This document shows, one piece after another, positions 47,927-60,400 of a DNA stretch of 64,000 bases (the stretch's first letter is position 1; every line of letters starts with the position of its first letter). This DNA is from Pyrrhosoma nymphula (Eukaryota > Arthropoda > Insecta > Odonata > Coenagrionidae): contig OY754335.1 of the NCBI GenBank assembly GCA_963573305.1, forward strand, positions 52,473,985 through 52,537,984, given 5' to 3'. The notes beneath the pieces are model-generated. The model had not been told where the DNA came from. It made no database searches and worked only from the letters and a program-made list of their open reading frames with translations. The position numbers were made by a program, and so were the translations under genes.

Positions 47927-49530
47927 ATGAAACCTCTGGGGTGCAGAAGTGACAAACTTATTATTAACATACTAATATATGAAATACTCTAGGAAACAAC
48001 AATGGAAAGAGAAATGAATGGGAAGAATAACAGTGGTAAATTACTTAAAGTCATAAAGTAAAATTCTTTGATGTGGTATTTCAATAGGCGATGAAATAAA
48101 TTTATTATGAAAATTTTCCTCCCAGTTCACCAGACAAAAATATAGGTTTATAGGAAAATAGATAGAAAAATATTGATCGACTTAGATTTAACCTGCATTA
48201 ATCGAATTAGGAAAGACATTTGAAACGATTCCCTGATGTGAAAGTCATCAAATAATTTGAAGTAAACGAGTTCACGAAAGATTGATGACGCTCGATGTAT
48301 TGCTTTGATATTTTAATAACTGAATTTCATTTAAATTCGCTTCCAATGCAAATAATTGGGACGTCTATTTTCCAGGTAGGAGTACTAGACCACTACATGA
48401 CTCAACGTTTCAGATGGCTCGAGGAAATGGACAAATTAGAAGGCTGCCAGAAAATTAGGAGAACAAACTGTGTTTTCAAGGAAGAATACCGAAAGTAATA
48501 TCGACACGATATGAATATCGGAACTACTGCGGAATATTAACCATTCAAGAGATGGAATATTGCTATGATAATTTAACTGACACTTTTTTCTCCAAGAACT
48601 ATTATCTCTAAGAATTTTCTTTTTTTAACTTAAAATTTTTATTTTTTTAATTATTTACTACATATTTAACTTTAATATGTTCGGTCAGAAATGATTTTTC
48701 CCTTAAGTATCGGCGTTGAAAGTTTAAAAAACTCGTGAATCAGAATGATTTTGGGTCACGATCACTCCAGGAAAGCAATAGCGGTGGAATATCGTGAAAA
48801 GTATTCCAGGAACACTTCGGACGCATCGCATTGTTACAGTGCCATATCATGAAAATGAGTGAACTAATTAAAAGCAAAAACAGACATTTATTTAACTTGT
48901 GCTGTACAGATATATTCTAGATGAATTAAAAAGTAAACTAACTCAGAAAAAGCGCCCCAAACTGTAATTTCTCTTCAATGGTTCGGCTGGAGATACATCC
49001 GATTTTTCTTGAGTTTCAGTGTGCAAAATTTCTGCCCGTAAATTCGGTTAGTAACTGAAGGACTTACCCAAGCAGCAACGTTTTATTGTGAGGTTAATAT
49101 AAGGCAGTGGTAAAATACGTCATAGATTAGCTCCACTAACGTAAGAAATAAAAATCTCCACTGATTTCAGAAAATCATACAAAAATTCAATTAGTGGAGG
49201 AGTGCAAATATTCCACAGTATGGTCAGGTATTTTAACCAACCAGGTCAAGTCAGGTGGCAATAATTTGACCCTGATGATCATTGATATTTAATGATCCCG
49301 CACAGGTGTCTTTGCGCAAGTGGAGAACTCGGGAGGTAAAGGAGCAAAATTGGAGGTGAAATTTGCATTTAACAATCATCCAATCTATAACATACGTCTA
49401 GAAAAGCAAAAATTTAGTTTATAACATAATATGAAAGTAACAATGTATGATACATCAGAGCCATATAATGGGGGTAGGAGCGTAAGTGTTATGACACAAA
49501 TTTTATATGTGTAATATTAATGCACGAATT
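47927..49530. other. No gene seen
   Basis: AT-rich. A plus frame at 48295-48498 is unrecognised. Confidence 0.45.
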
Positions 49531-49534
49531 ACCT

Positions 49535-49692
49535 CAGCAGCGCTTCTCAGCAGCGCTGCCGTTGGCTAATAATGGGGTAGAATGAAAGTGTTCACACAGG
49601 GCTACAGCCACTGGATGGAAGCGCCACAAACGCAGCGCCACTAACCAACCACTTAGAAGCGCTTCTGTGTGGCCTCGTGTGAACCCGGCCTT
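49535..49692. mobile_element. Short MITE-like repeat
   Basis: The right end GTGTGAACCCGGCC is followed by TTA, and the body has alternating CAGCAGCGCTTC, GAAGCGCC and GCAGCGCCACT words in both orientations, with TTCACACAGGGC in the middle. It resembles DNA-transposon ends of the (G)GGCCGGGTTCACAC type. The left end is unclear, so the element may be truncated. Confidence 0.4.
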
Positions 49693-50356
49693 AGACTATA
49701 ACATTGAATATATACAGTAGGTTTTGAAATTTCCCAAAAGCGTTTAAATTGAACATTTCTTTTTCTTTAGATGAAGTGGACGAAAGGGTCATCCAGTGAC
49801 TCGTTTATTATTTTGTCCTCAGTTAAGTAATACGCTCAAAATTGTACCCCATAGAGGTTAAGTGCCTATTAGCCCATTTATTTTAACTACACCCGCTTGA
49901 TAATTCTCTAAACCTAGTTATAAGGTAAACTTCGGGAAAATTAAAAGCGATCGCTAATGACGTTGCAAGGACTCTTTTGATTACGGAAAATAATATATTT
50001 CATCAACCTCCAGCTAACTATCATACACCGCTTTCATTTCGCGTTTACCTCCATCAAATATTTTCGATATAGGTACCGTAATTGAATTCGCTCGCTCTAC
50101 TGATCCCTTGCCGCTTAGCTCCTGCAGGTTGCTTCCTTTATTTCCCCCATATTCCGCTATTTTCACACTCATCTATTTCCTTTTCTTCAAAATCCAAGAT
50201 ATTTTTAGATGCACGATGACTGCAACACCGCACTATACAGCAGAGTGCCACCATTCGCTCTGTAATATCTCTAGTCTTATGCTATTCTTAACTCTAGCCT
50301 GACGTACGTTTAAGAAGTCTCATAGTAATATTATTAAAGTTGAACACTTCTTATGG

Positions 50357-50569
50357 ATGGGGGTAATCACGCGACACCCGACTCCCGAGCGGATAGAGAA
50401 GACGGAAAGAGCGATTGAGGAGACGATAGAGCCTGTTTGTATGCTTGTGCGTATTGATAAAGTAGAATGCCGAACTTGCATATCCTATTTTAGTTATCAC
50501 AAACCTATTGTAACAGTTGTCGAAAATGATGATTCAGAAGAAAATATTTTGTCATTTTTAATTTTATAA
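50357..50569 (+). CDS. Protein-like open frame, unrecognised
   Basis: A 70-codon frame starting at 50357 with a balanced, charged composition (contains TPERIEKTERAIEETIEPVC, then VRIDKVECRTC, and an acidic NDDSEEN near the end). This is unlike the Phe/Leu/Ser-rich chance frames elsewhere. It starts after ATGGATGGG and ends at TAA before AT-rich DNA with an AATAAT-rich stretch. Could be the end of a small gene or a transposon relic. Family unknown, no splice support. Confidence 0.2.
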   Translation: MGVITRHPTPERIEKTERAIEETIEPVCMLVRIDKVECRTCISYFSYHKPIVTVVENDDSEENILSFLIL

Positions 50570-50766
50570 TGTAATATCATACGAATGTTTTAAGTCTGCG
50601 TGTATTTCATGTAATTATCATCATTTTATAGATATAATTTTCATAATCATATTTTCAGCAATTTTAATTTAATTATTTATGTTTATTTATATATGTATAA
50701 TAATGTATTCTCCCCAATGCCAGTTCCACTTCTGTCGACCGTCCCAAGACGGCTACACCATTTTTT

Positions 50767-50961
50767 GTGACCACTAACAGACCATTTTATACGTGTAAGC
50801 TATGCTATTATGGACCGGTGAGGAGGTTGGTATGGGAAGGAATATTTGTGAAACGGAAGAAGGGTAGAGCAAAACCTGACATTGGCGTTTGTCATTGCTT
50901 GAATAAAGACACCAAGGAGTACACGGTTTTTAAGTCCCTTCCTACGGACAGAGAACTCTAA
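50767..50961 (+). CDS. Protein-like open frame, unrecognised
   Basis: A 64-codon frame with a basic, Cys-containing sequence: CKLCYYGPVRRLVWEGIFVK, then RKKGRAKPDIGVCHCLNK and KEYTVFKSLPTDREL before TAA. The Cys arrangement (CxxC and CxC) and basic stretch look protein-like. Together with the frame 200 bp upstream, it might be a second exon or part of the same relic. No family recognised. A pyrimidine-rich stretch precedes it, but no clear acceptor was identified. Confidence 0.22.
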   Translation: MTTNRPFYTCKLCYYGPVRRLVWEGIFVKRKKGRAKPDIGVCHCLNKDTKEYTVFKSLPTDREL

Positions 50962-50969
50962 TTTCTCCA

Positions 50970-52770
50970 AATTTCATTCAATTAGGGATCAAAACTCCAC
51001 AAAAATAAGACTACCTGTGCCGCATCCGAGCTCGGACCCTCAGGATGTGAGGAAAGCTAATGGGAAGACTAGGATGGGAGCCTCTAGAGACTCGATGACT
51101 ACTCGTCAGGCTAAAATAAGTTGAAAAATTCAGGTCGGGCGAGTTTCAGTGTGACACGGACACACTTCCCCCGCGCTACACCTTAAAAAGTGACAGAAGT
51201 GACAAAACAACAGAGAAATATAGCCAAAAATATGGATGCTGACACTCTGACTTAATAACTGAAATTAAAAAACAGAGGAATACAATAAGGCACTCCGTCA
51301 ATGAACATCACACTCTTCGTCCTTAACCTCTACCAATTTCTTTTCCTATCCCCTACCTTCTTCATGGCAGGTGTCGTATCAGGCAGTAGGTGGGGGTTGA
51401 TACTCCCCCTGAAATCAACCCCCATCACACGCGCCTGAGTCGCATAAACACTGAAAAGCTGGCCTAAATATGAAAACCCTATTTGATCGGCATGAAAATT
51501 CGTGAACGGGGGGTTTTGGAGGCCGCTTATTACGAATCTGATATCAAAATTAAAATAATAGAGAAAGAAAACAAATTGGTCGATTCAATATGGCGGAATA
51601 CAGAATAAGAAAAAGTGGGTAAATCGTTAAAAAAATGTACCTCTGGGGTATGATATGGTCTTTGATAGTGAATTTTATCCCAAATTTGTAAAGAATGTTA
51701 ACTCCAAAGCGTTGGGAAAAATAATGAGTAATAGGTACCATATAAAAGGTATTCCTTGCCTTGGGGAATTTAAGTGACTAATAACTAAAATGAAATGGAG
51801 CCTAATAAGTCAGTGACAAAAGCTTGCAGTTTAAAAATTGCTAACTGGTAGACGTCCAAGGTTTTTATGTACATACAAATAATAACTGAAACAATTTGGT
51901 ACATTTCTGAAAAGACAGGCACATTCGCAGGTTCGCAAGGTATTGCAGTATATAGATGTAGTAAAGCTGTATTCCCGGAGAATTCCAGGTCGGCGGATAC
52001 CCAGTACTATTACCTGTTAAGAAGATGAGGGGAATTAATGGGCAGTTTTCAGGGAGCCCCTCGCTTTCATTTTGGGTTCACATTTTGTGTAAACCTGAAG
52101 GGGAATGGGTTGAAAGCGAATGGGTGCTCTGTATGGATGGGCCAAGTTCCAAGGCAGGAAGGTTAGCTTCGGAGGGGAAAAAAGGGGTGATGTGTCTACA
52201 TTTCGGCCACGAAATGAATTTCCACGTTTCCGTCCCTAAGTCCTCTTAGCCTTCTCCCTCCTTCAGTCCCTTTTAATGGCTCTTTTAAAACTTTAATCGA
52301 TGTCCCTTCCCCCTAATATGACCCACACACCCCCCTTCCTCATCATCACATCCAGGTCCTTTATGTCCCTATTCTATCCATGAGCTTCCCGCCATTTTTC
52401 ATCCTTTCTTTCTTCTAACCCTTTACTTCCCCTCCTCCATACCTTTATCTCCCTTCTTCATACCTCTCAAGTACTATGCTCGCCACCCTTGCCATACCAC
52501 AATTCTGGTCTGGTCACAAGACAAACTGGAGGCCCCCTCTTCTTACACACAGGTCTTTTTTTTCAAAGGGCTCATAGATGGCGTTCGTTTTACGAGTCCA
52601 CATAATCAGATGCAAAATGGGGGGAGGGGTTTAAATAATAGAGGACGCTAAATAAGTGTGGGAGAGGAAGAAAAGAACTGTTATTGTTTCGTTTAATGAG
52701 TTTTCACCACGGTGCAGAGGTTTGCGAATCCTCCAAAGCTCCTAATGTAAAGTGGAAGTCGAGGGGAAAG
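50970..52770. other. No gene seen
   Basis: Mixed composition. The 51330-51440 stretch shares the phrase 'TTCATGGC(A/T)GGTGTC' with 59934-59947, preceded in both cases by CT-rich 'CCTATCCC', so both may be fragments of one dispersed repeat. A plus frame at 52025-52249 is unrecognised. Confidence 0.4.
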
Positions 52771-53130
52771 AGCTGTGGTTTGGCTAGAGGTTCCCTATGC
52801 CGAGGTCCCGAGTTCAATTCCATGCGATGGCGTAGATTTTTCAGTTGACGTATAATCCGAACTTGGGTATCAAGAGGACGTCCAGTACAGTACTCTGTCC
52901 GTCGGATAGGACGTTGAGCTGGAGACCTCTTGACGCCTTTCGTGGAGAGAGGAGGCCAACGCCGACGCTTGGTTTCTCTCCACCCTTCCTCAGTTCCCAT
53001 TCTATTGCATTATACTAGCCTAAATGTCCGTCAGATAGGACGTAAAACCGTGGATCATGGCGCCAACAGTTTAGAATATATTACTACGGGGTCGAGTTTC
53101 TCTCCACCGTTTCTCCATTCCCAAAACAAT
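52770..53130 (+). repeat. tRNA-derived SINE with duplicated body
   Basis: A-box-like TTTGGCTAGAGGTTCC (about 52778), B box GAGTTCAATTCC (52810-52821), then a body with GCGTAGATTTTTCAG. Further on, GTCCGTCGGATAGGACGT (about 52898) and CAACGCCGACGCTTGGTTTC, then TCTCCACCCTTCCTCAGTTC. A second, similar body unit follows at 53027 (GTCCGTCAGATAGGACGTA) to 53128. The copy at 60.2 kb contains the same body. Pol III-transcribed SINE family. Confidence 0.6.
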
Positions 53131-53346
53131 CCATTCCTTCTACTAATTCTCATTAAAATAACATTCTTCAAAATACAAGCAAATTTCCTAAAGTGGGTGA
53201 TGAGAAAGATGCACTGCCATTATTAGAACAGCGTAGAAAAATAGGGGGTTGACGAAAGTAAAAAATATAAATATATTCCTTTGCTAATAATAACAACTTT
53301 AAGAATCAATAATAGCATGATTTTCGCAACATAGGCGCTCAAGTGC

Positions 53347-53490
53347 ACTCGTATTGCTGTACGCCACAAATTTTCTCTGTATCACACCGTCTGTGCGTGT
53401 GCGTAACTGTGCGTGTTGGCACGTTCACTCGTATTGCTATACACCACAAATGTGCTCTATGTCACCCTACCCAACTATGCGTCTTGGCAC
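53347..53490 (+). repeat. Two-copy tandem duplication, period 80 bp
   Basis: ACTCGTATTGCT(G/A)TAC at 53347 recurs at 53427 with the same downstream order (CCACAAAT, CTCT(G/A)T, TGCGT, TTGGCACG). The copies look diverged by roughly 20%. Confidence 0.75.
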
Positions 53491-53499
53491 GAGTTATCT

Positions 53500-56400
53500 T
53501 AGTAGCCTTTCACTTCTCCTAAGTGACTATAACAAATTTTCGTTGAACGTATTACTAGCGTTTGTCATTCTCGGAACCTGCCGCTGTTATCTCGTTATCT
53601 TGAATACGATGTTATCGTTTCGTCCCGGATGATGTGACCGGTTATGGACGAATGTTTTATGAAAACTCAGCACACGAAAGAGCTCCTTGCATCACCAAAT
53701 GGTATTTGTATTATCCCACCAGATACTCAATACCCAGACATAAATTACCTCAGCTGTCATTCGTATTCCCTAATAACTACCTCAGCAATAGATTGAGGAC
53801 TACACGATGAGGAGTACGTCGTTCTCAGTCATCAATAACACCGCTGTCCCTTGCTTCGTGCTCCTTTGACATGTTCCCACGCCATCTACTTCCTCTGGCC
53901 CAGGCCGCAGTATGCTACGTTTCTTTGGACACCATCAAGCAATGTCATCTTGTCGGTCTTTACACATTCTTTTACGTTACTGATTTTTTTTACTTTTATG
54001 AATTCTAGTGCCTGCCACGTAATCTATTATGATGGAAAGCCATTTCTGCACAGTTTCTTCTTGCCACCCTAATTTCTGCCCAATAGTGCCGTAATTTGGC
54101 CTATTTAACACGCTTCTCCTGGGCCCCCGGGAAAGAAAGGAAGAAAACACCAGATATTTATGAAGCTGCTGATCTAAGAATATCCCCGGATGCTTAATTG
54201 TCTAAAGCTCTCTGTGCGATATATTAGGAATTCATTAGAATTCAAGTCAAGGCAAAGATTTTTTTATTTGATGTAATGCTCGCAATTTAAATAAAAAATC
54301 CCGAAATAAGTAGGCTGGTTTGAACCTTTGTAGTTAATAGTGAAACTTTGGCTCCTATATTAGTAGGCGAAAAGGCTAATACATACTTCGTTGAAGATTA
54401 AATCCTTTTCTTTAAAGTATTTAAAAAAATTTCAAAACGGCACTGAAACACGAAAATCAGTAGCATATTGATTGCTTAGTAATAGCAAACAATCGGAGTA
54501 AATTTTTCCCGCAACAGATCATCTGTAATGTATTCCTCCAAATCTTAAATCGTGAAATTTGCAATTAATTTCTTCCATGCTGCCCTACCCTTGTAAACCT
54601 GCTTTACCTCTGCTACATTTATGCATACACGCTAACCTATTATTGAAGGCACATAACATTCCTCCACTTTAGAGAGATTATCAATATTATGTATTAAATG
54701 GATTAGTACAACTTTTTTTTCACTTCTAGCGTGTTTTTCAAGTTACAGGACTTTTAAGACTGATCTGATAGCCGAGACATGGAAAAACATTAGAAAAGAG
54801 CTTGGTAAGCGGTAAAGTGGAAAAGTAAATTAGTATTTGTAGTAAAGTATGAGCGGAGTTTGGAAGAAGTTCCTGAGAAATGGATGTAAGGACGCATAGA
54901 AAAAGTTAAGTTAGATAGAGAGGAAGTCAAACAAGGGTGGTGGAGTTTTGGGTAGAATAGAAGAGGTAAGCAAGAAAAATTCGTAAATGGCAGGAAAAAA
55001 TATAAAGTAGATATAGCAAAGGATAACAGCATGTTAAAGGCTACGATAAAGGAGGGAGAATTAAAGCATGAAGTTGGAGGGATTTTGTATTCTTTATAGA
55101 ATAAGAACGGAAAGAACCAGGGAATTTCTGGGAACTGGGATGCTGGGAAAGGTAAGGAGCAGCGCAGAAGGAGCTTGTATCGCTTATAAATTTTTAAGAA
55201 ATCCAACGGGGTATAAAGCAAGGCACTGATAATTTCCATCGAATTCTTTTTCCTGAATATGAGGGGAAACTGCTGTCAGCGACATACCAAACACAATGAA
55301 AATTCCAGGAAAAAGACGAAATCCTATTTTTCTCCCAATTACCCTCCTTCCTGGAATCTCAGGAGCATTTTTCTCGGCAAATCTCTTGGCAAAATACTTT
55401 CCGGAGCAGGAGGAAAACTAATTAACGACGCATGCTACGCGACGAAAATTCCAGGAAGGAGAAAAAATCCCACATGGACAAATGCACATGTTCCCATTTC
55501 AGATACAACTCGGCCCTTGCTCTCAGTTGGATACAATAGTTATGACTAAATTTCACGAAACAGACTCATTATTATTTGACCGCGCTTAGCCCTTCTAAGC
55601 TTTAAAACCCATGCAAATTATTTTCTGCGGTAGAAAAAAATGTAGGCTGGTAGGTATATAATCTAAATGGTCGGTATCGAGGTCGATAATCTATCCCCAA
55701 TAACACAATGGAAAAACGGTTTAACAACCTTGAAAATATTTTTTAAAAAAGCATAAAAATAAAGGAAAAGAAAGGCGAAAGAGCCTATAATTACTTGTTT
55801 TTATATTCCATCATGAGTTCCTCTTTGACTCAAAACTTCATTAAAACACAGCGTATCAGTGAAAATAGCAATTTTCTGTGACGCCAGGGGAAAAATGCAG
55901 CAAGACTGACGAAGGCGTCAAAGTGCCCCTCATGCTTTTGATTGAGAAGTTTTAAAACGCACTAAAGAGGAATACCGTCCAAAGGGGGTCAAAAATAAAA
56001 AAGTAGGAATTTGCTACCAACGCGTGACAAAATATTGTGTCAAAGGGAATTCGGTTGCCGGCATGAGACCAGCGCGAATCAAGTCCGCGCGCTCTAAAAT
56101 CCATCATATGGAATACTTTCAACCCTGAGGGATTTTCTTTTTTTCTACTAGCTCGAGACTCCAATAAAGGGTAGGGAGGTTTTGCAATAATGTAGAGTAA
56201 ATGCAGTACGATGGGATGATAACAGCACTCGATAGCAAAGGAGACAAAGCCTGTATTAACAATGGTTCATTTTTAGATAGGATATTCCCTTTCAATTAAA
56301 ACTGAATGTGATTCAACCTGTAATGTTTCTTACAATCAGTTCCCAAGTGTTCACAAAATGGTATAGCTAAATGCGAACAAATTCCGCACAGGATGATCCG

Positions 56401-58848
56401 TCTCCCATTTTCTCCAATTAACCCTCGTATCAAAGTAATGCAGAGCATGGTGAATTTTTTAGAGGAAATAGAACTAATTTTTTCCATAATCCTTTCCCTT
56501 AATTCATATTCATTTAGTTTTTAAAAAATAATACTAGCACTTCATATATAACACAATAGACGCTGTTTTGTTTTCAGTAATGCGCTTTTATGAATAAAAT
56601 AAGTTTTAATTGACTAGGGGTGACATAAAATTACTCACGAAACACTCAGAAGTCTTCAAAGTTTGCATTGAAAAAGTTTCAACCGAATGAGATTCAGGAA
56701 AAATATAAATTTTCGATCATAGAGCTTAGTCCATCACTGTGCGCCAGGGCTTACATTAACGCAAGCAGTGCGTTGGTACACTTATAAAAGAATGACTTGG
56801 CAAAGGCAATTCGAAACTACATCCATTAAAAAGGACCTCCTAACATATCATAATCAAGAATTCAGAATCAAGAACATTTTCTCGTATTTACGCATTTCTA
56901 CAAATATATCACAAGATAGCCTTAAGAATGTTCCCTTTAAATGCACTTCAGAAGCTATTAAATAGGTTATTCCTTCATTATGTTTTATCTTTTGCAACTG
57001 TGGCCTATTAAGCTTGGCCATGTCTGTAGTACAGTGTAGACGGCAGGCGACCGCGTCTATTTCGCTTAAACCCCTAAGAAGCTCGTCTTAACGTAGCTAG
57101 AGCATATAATCACAACACGAAAATTGATTAATTTGACTTCATAATAAAGAATAACTCATCTTTCTAGATGTATCGAAATATCAGCCTCCTGTAGCATTAA
57201 TTTTCGAAATATTGGCCAAAGAATAATGAAGCCGTTTTGCACGGGATTTGGTACCTACGACTTGGCGCTCCATAGAAACATTATTTTTTAAATGAGAAAG
57301 TTTTGAAACACATATCGCGTCAGAATATTTAAAATAATGTTTAGTTAGTATGTTTTCTTAATAACTTAAAAACATTAATTTATAACTCATCGTAATACTT
57401 TTTTTTATTACAAAAAAAAACTTTATTACACAAAATACTCAGCCATTTTAGCCTACGTGGGAAATGATCGCTGGTTGGATGGAGGTCAAACCTCTAACTG
57501 CGCTGTTGTATTGGAGTAATTAATACTTTTCTAACGTAAAATTTATTTTTGATTGCTGAACATTGTATTCATGAGCTTCTTCGGATTCAGTTCTTGTTTA
57601 TTCTTCAGCTCTCCTGTTTAGTTAATACAGTCACCTGTGAAGCTCTGATAAAGTTGTCAGCCTCCGTAAAAAAACCTTTTGCGTGGAATAATCTGTACAT
57701 GCGTTGGTTCTGCTCCCACAAGTATGAGCAACCCTTCTTCCTCAACCCCGCTCCTCGCCTTTTATTATTTATTATAAATGTTTATAAAACTTTATTATAC
57801 AAAAAAAAAGGCTTTTTCAGCATACGGCGTGAAACAAATAATTCAAGTTAAAACCTCAAATACTTCGTTAATTACCAAGAAGTATCTTCATAAAAACAAA
57901 GTTTAGAATACAATATGTATTATGAAATTTACTTTCTGCTTCTTATAGCAGCTTAAATTTTAACTTAAAAAAAAGAAAATGGCCTCTACTACTGGAGAAA
58001 AATCTCGTAAGAACCACCTCACATTAAGACTAAGCCGTATACCTAATGGCTAAATCACCTGACAACAACTAAGAGAGACATGTTTACATCCCCGTCAAGT
58101 CAAATAATATTTAATAGTGACTATCGGAAATGGGTTTTATAACTTGCAAATCCTTTACAAGGAGCAAGGCGACGCGGGAGGAAGCTAGTCAAAATATATT
58201 ATGCCAGCATGCACACAGGGCGCTATTACTAAATTTCCCCCAGGGTTGTTTTCCAGCAGTCACATTCAGCACAAGAACAATTATAGTTGAAGGGCACATC
58301 ACCAGGGGGCAATTTCATACCGAGTCTAAATCTCCCGGCACAGCTTTTGATTCTGAACCGTTGCCTTCGAGCCAAATCGATCGCTGGTATTCGCCTCGCA
58401 ACCGAATGTGGTGGAAGTTAAGCCCTGTATCCACTCCGGCCGGACGGCTTGAAAATCCGAATAAATCCCTTACACTGATTGGTCGATCAACCTTCGCTCT
58501 GCATCGAGAGCAGTCACATGCACAGTCGTTCTGTAAGAACTACCCCAACTACCATTTATCCAGGCCATATATCTCCACGGAACAAGTAATTCCACACGCG
58601 ATATAAAACGCATTTATACTGTGTTCGAGAAGGGAATAGATTTACGCTTTGTACGCTTGCCGAAGGTGATCCACTTTTAAGAAATTTATTTTCTACAATG
58701 AATATGAATGAAATAATAAATCATCATATATTTTGATTGAATAATAATGATAAGTTGTAGAAGAGTTCTTACTTAGATTCTCACTCAATTTTAAGGTAAT
58801 CCTACCACGATTCACTGTTACTATCATGAAATATCCCCATCTTGAATT
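53500..58848. other. No convincing gene seen
   Basis: More than 5 kb without a supported feature. The longest frames in the window are here (minus 54790-55239, 149 codons; plus 58130-58606, 158 codons), but they have no recognisable domains. The first is Phe/Leu/Ser-rich from an antisense GA-rich tract. A possible pair of related A/T-rich segments (AAACTTTATTA(C/T)ACAAA) occurs at 57419 and 57787. A CpG-rich patch at 56075-56110 with a SINE-like CCGGCAACCGAATTCCC (minus) may be a decayed repeat. Confidence 0.4.
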
Positions 58849-58854
58849 GTTCGT

Positions 58855-59080
58855 ATGCAAACAGATTCAATGCTTATATGGATTGGACACACCCTGAGGC
58901 ACAATAGGTTGGTAAAGAAAATTATTGAAGGAAAAATAGAGGTTAAGGTCCCAAAAGGAAGGCTAAGGGATAAATCCATAGACCAAATAAAGAAGAAAGT
59001 ACAAAAGAAGAACGGCCAGGGAAAAATGTTAGCTAGCATTAGATAGGGAAAGATGGAGGTCTCCAGTCAACCAATCTTAG
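58855..59080 (+). pseudogene. C-terminal remnant of an RTE-like LINE ORF2
   Basis: The frame carries LIWIGHTLRHNRLVKKIIEG, then KIEVKVPKGRLRD and IDQIKKKVQKKN. This matches the well-known end of endonuclease/reverse-transcriptase proteins of RTE-like (or craniofacial-development-protein-like) non-LTR retrotransposons: W.GH.LRH, then IIEGKIEGKR.RGR.R. A TAG at 59044 interrupts it, and the reading continues in another frame as RERWRSPVNQS to TAG 59078-59080, a typical ending. So it has at least one frameshift and is 5'-truncated (no catalytic YADD block is present). Dead copy; the 3'UTR probably continues for some distance. Confidence 0.75.
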
Positions 59081-60205
59081 ATCATATGCACCGCATCATA
59101 TCCTTAAAATTTGTTTGCCGTTTTAATCATAAATTTTATATGTTCAACTGTATACCTACCAGTGATAGCGCCGGGTTAATAGAAAGAGGGCCATTTGCCT
59201 CATATAGTCCAGGAAAAATAAAACAAATGCCAATGACCATACTTTCTAAAAGTCTCCCCTCCATCGCCCTTTTAAAAAGCCTATTACCCCTCACAACCCC
59301 TCCCAGGGCGCAATTTCTCATAAAGTCACGTGCGCCATGTTGGAAAAATGACTCACAAGAAAACGAGTCGGGATAAAATTTTTAAAATAATCACATACAA
59401 AGCAGTCAGAACGAGCAGGTATGTCCGTGCAAAAAAAAAACATTTTTATGATCATGCAACCATTATTTGATCATTTGGCATGGAAGTACCCTACATTGCT
59501 CTGGCTAGGCCACATTGCGAATGCGCCACGAGCATTTGGGACCCCGCACAAAAAGATTTAATGCGCTAAGCAAATAAAATGCACAGAAAGCCACACGCTT
59601 CGTTAAAAACTACTACAAGCGAACAGAAAGTGTCACACAGCCGATTTAAGGATTAGATAGGGAACCGTTAGACTCTCGGAGGCTATGCCTATATAACTTG
59701 AAAAACTCCAACACGACACGGAGGATATCATTTTAACCCCGCACTGTATCTCTTGAACTGATTGAAGCGACAAAATAAGAGAGATAAGCTGTCGCACTGA
59801 CAGGTACAAAAATTCCTTCTATCCACGCACCACTAGTTTTATAACAAAAAAGCGTGGCACTAACATAAGACACACCATTAGCATACAATTTACCTCTGTC
59901 TTCTCCTCCCCCCTTTCCCCTATCCCTCCCCTTTCATGGCTGGTGTCCTGATACCCCCTGGCACACGCCTCTGCGGTGGCTCGCAGACGTAGATGAATGA
60001 TCTTTATTTTGCAGTGCATCAGATAGAGCCAACTAGCTGTACCTATCCTGGAAACTTAACCGTGCTTATTTTTTCTCAGGATAGATACTAAAAACTCCTG
60101 GTTAGTAATGAAAATATATTAAGAGATGATCGATATTGTAATTTTAGGGCGATATTTTTTCCACAAGTACGTATGATCTCAACCCCCTGTTAGGGAGTTA
60201 TTACC
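59081..60205. other. No gene seen; possible LINE 3'UTR
   Basis: AT-rich near the LINE end. The 59890-60010 part shares phrases with 51.34 kb (CT-rich tract followed by TTCATGGCTGGTGTCCTGA). Frames at 59053-59376 and minus 59819-60019 are unrecognised. Confidence 0.4.
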
Positions 60206-60207
60206 AA

Positions 60208-60400
60208 ACAGTGGTACAGAGGGTTGATCCAGAGTTGATGGCCAGAGTACTGGCTTTAAGTGTAGTACTCCGTCCGTCGGAAGGGACTGTGGTCTCCTGG
60301 GCGCATTTTGTTAATAGCAGGCTAATTCCGCACGCCAGTTTTCTTTCCATCTTTACTCCACTCCTCAAATAATCCTTTCCTTACCAAACTGCCCCGCTCT
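60208..60400 (+). repeat. SINE body fragment
   Basis: AGTACTCCGTCCGTCGGAAG (60265) and the following TGGTCTCCTGGGCGCATT, CACGCCAGTTTTCTTTCC and ACTCCACTCCTC match, in order, the body of the 52.8-kb SINE. The tRNA head is poorly preserved; a possible GAGGGTTGATCCAG lies just upstream. Confidence 0.5.

Noticed and set aside
54790..55239. 149-codon minus-strand frame
   Set aside because: Phe/Leu/Ser-rich peptide from the complement of a GA-rich tract; no domain or membrane-protein family recognised.
58130..58606. Longest open frame in the window (158 codons, plus)
   Set aside because: No recognisable motif, no splice context, and a length reachable by chance in 64 kb read in six frames.
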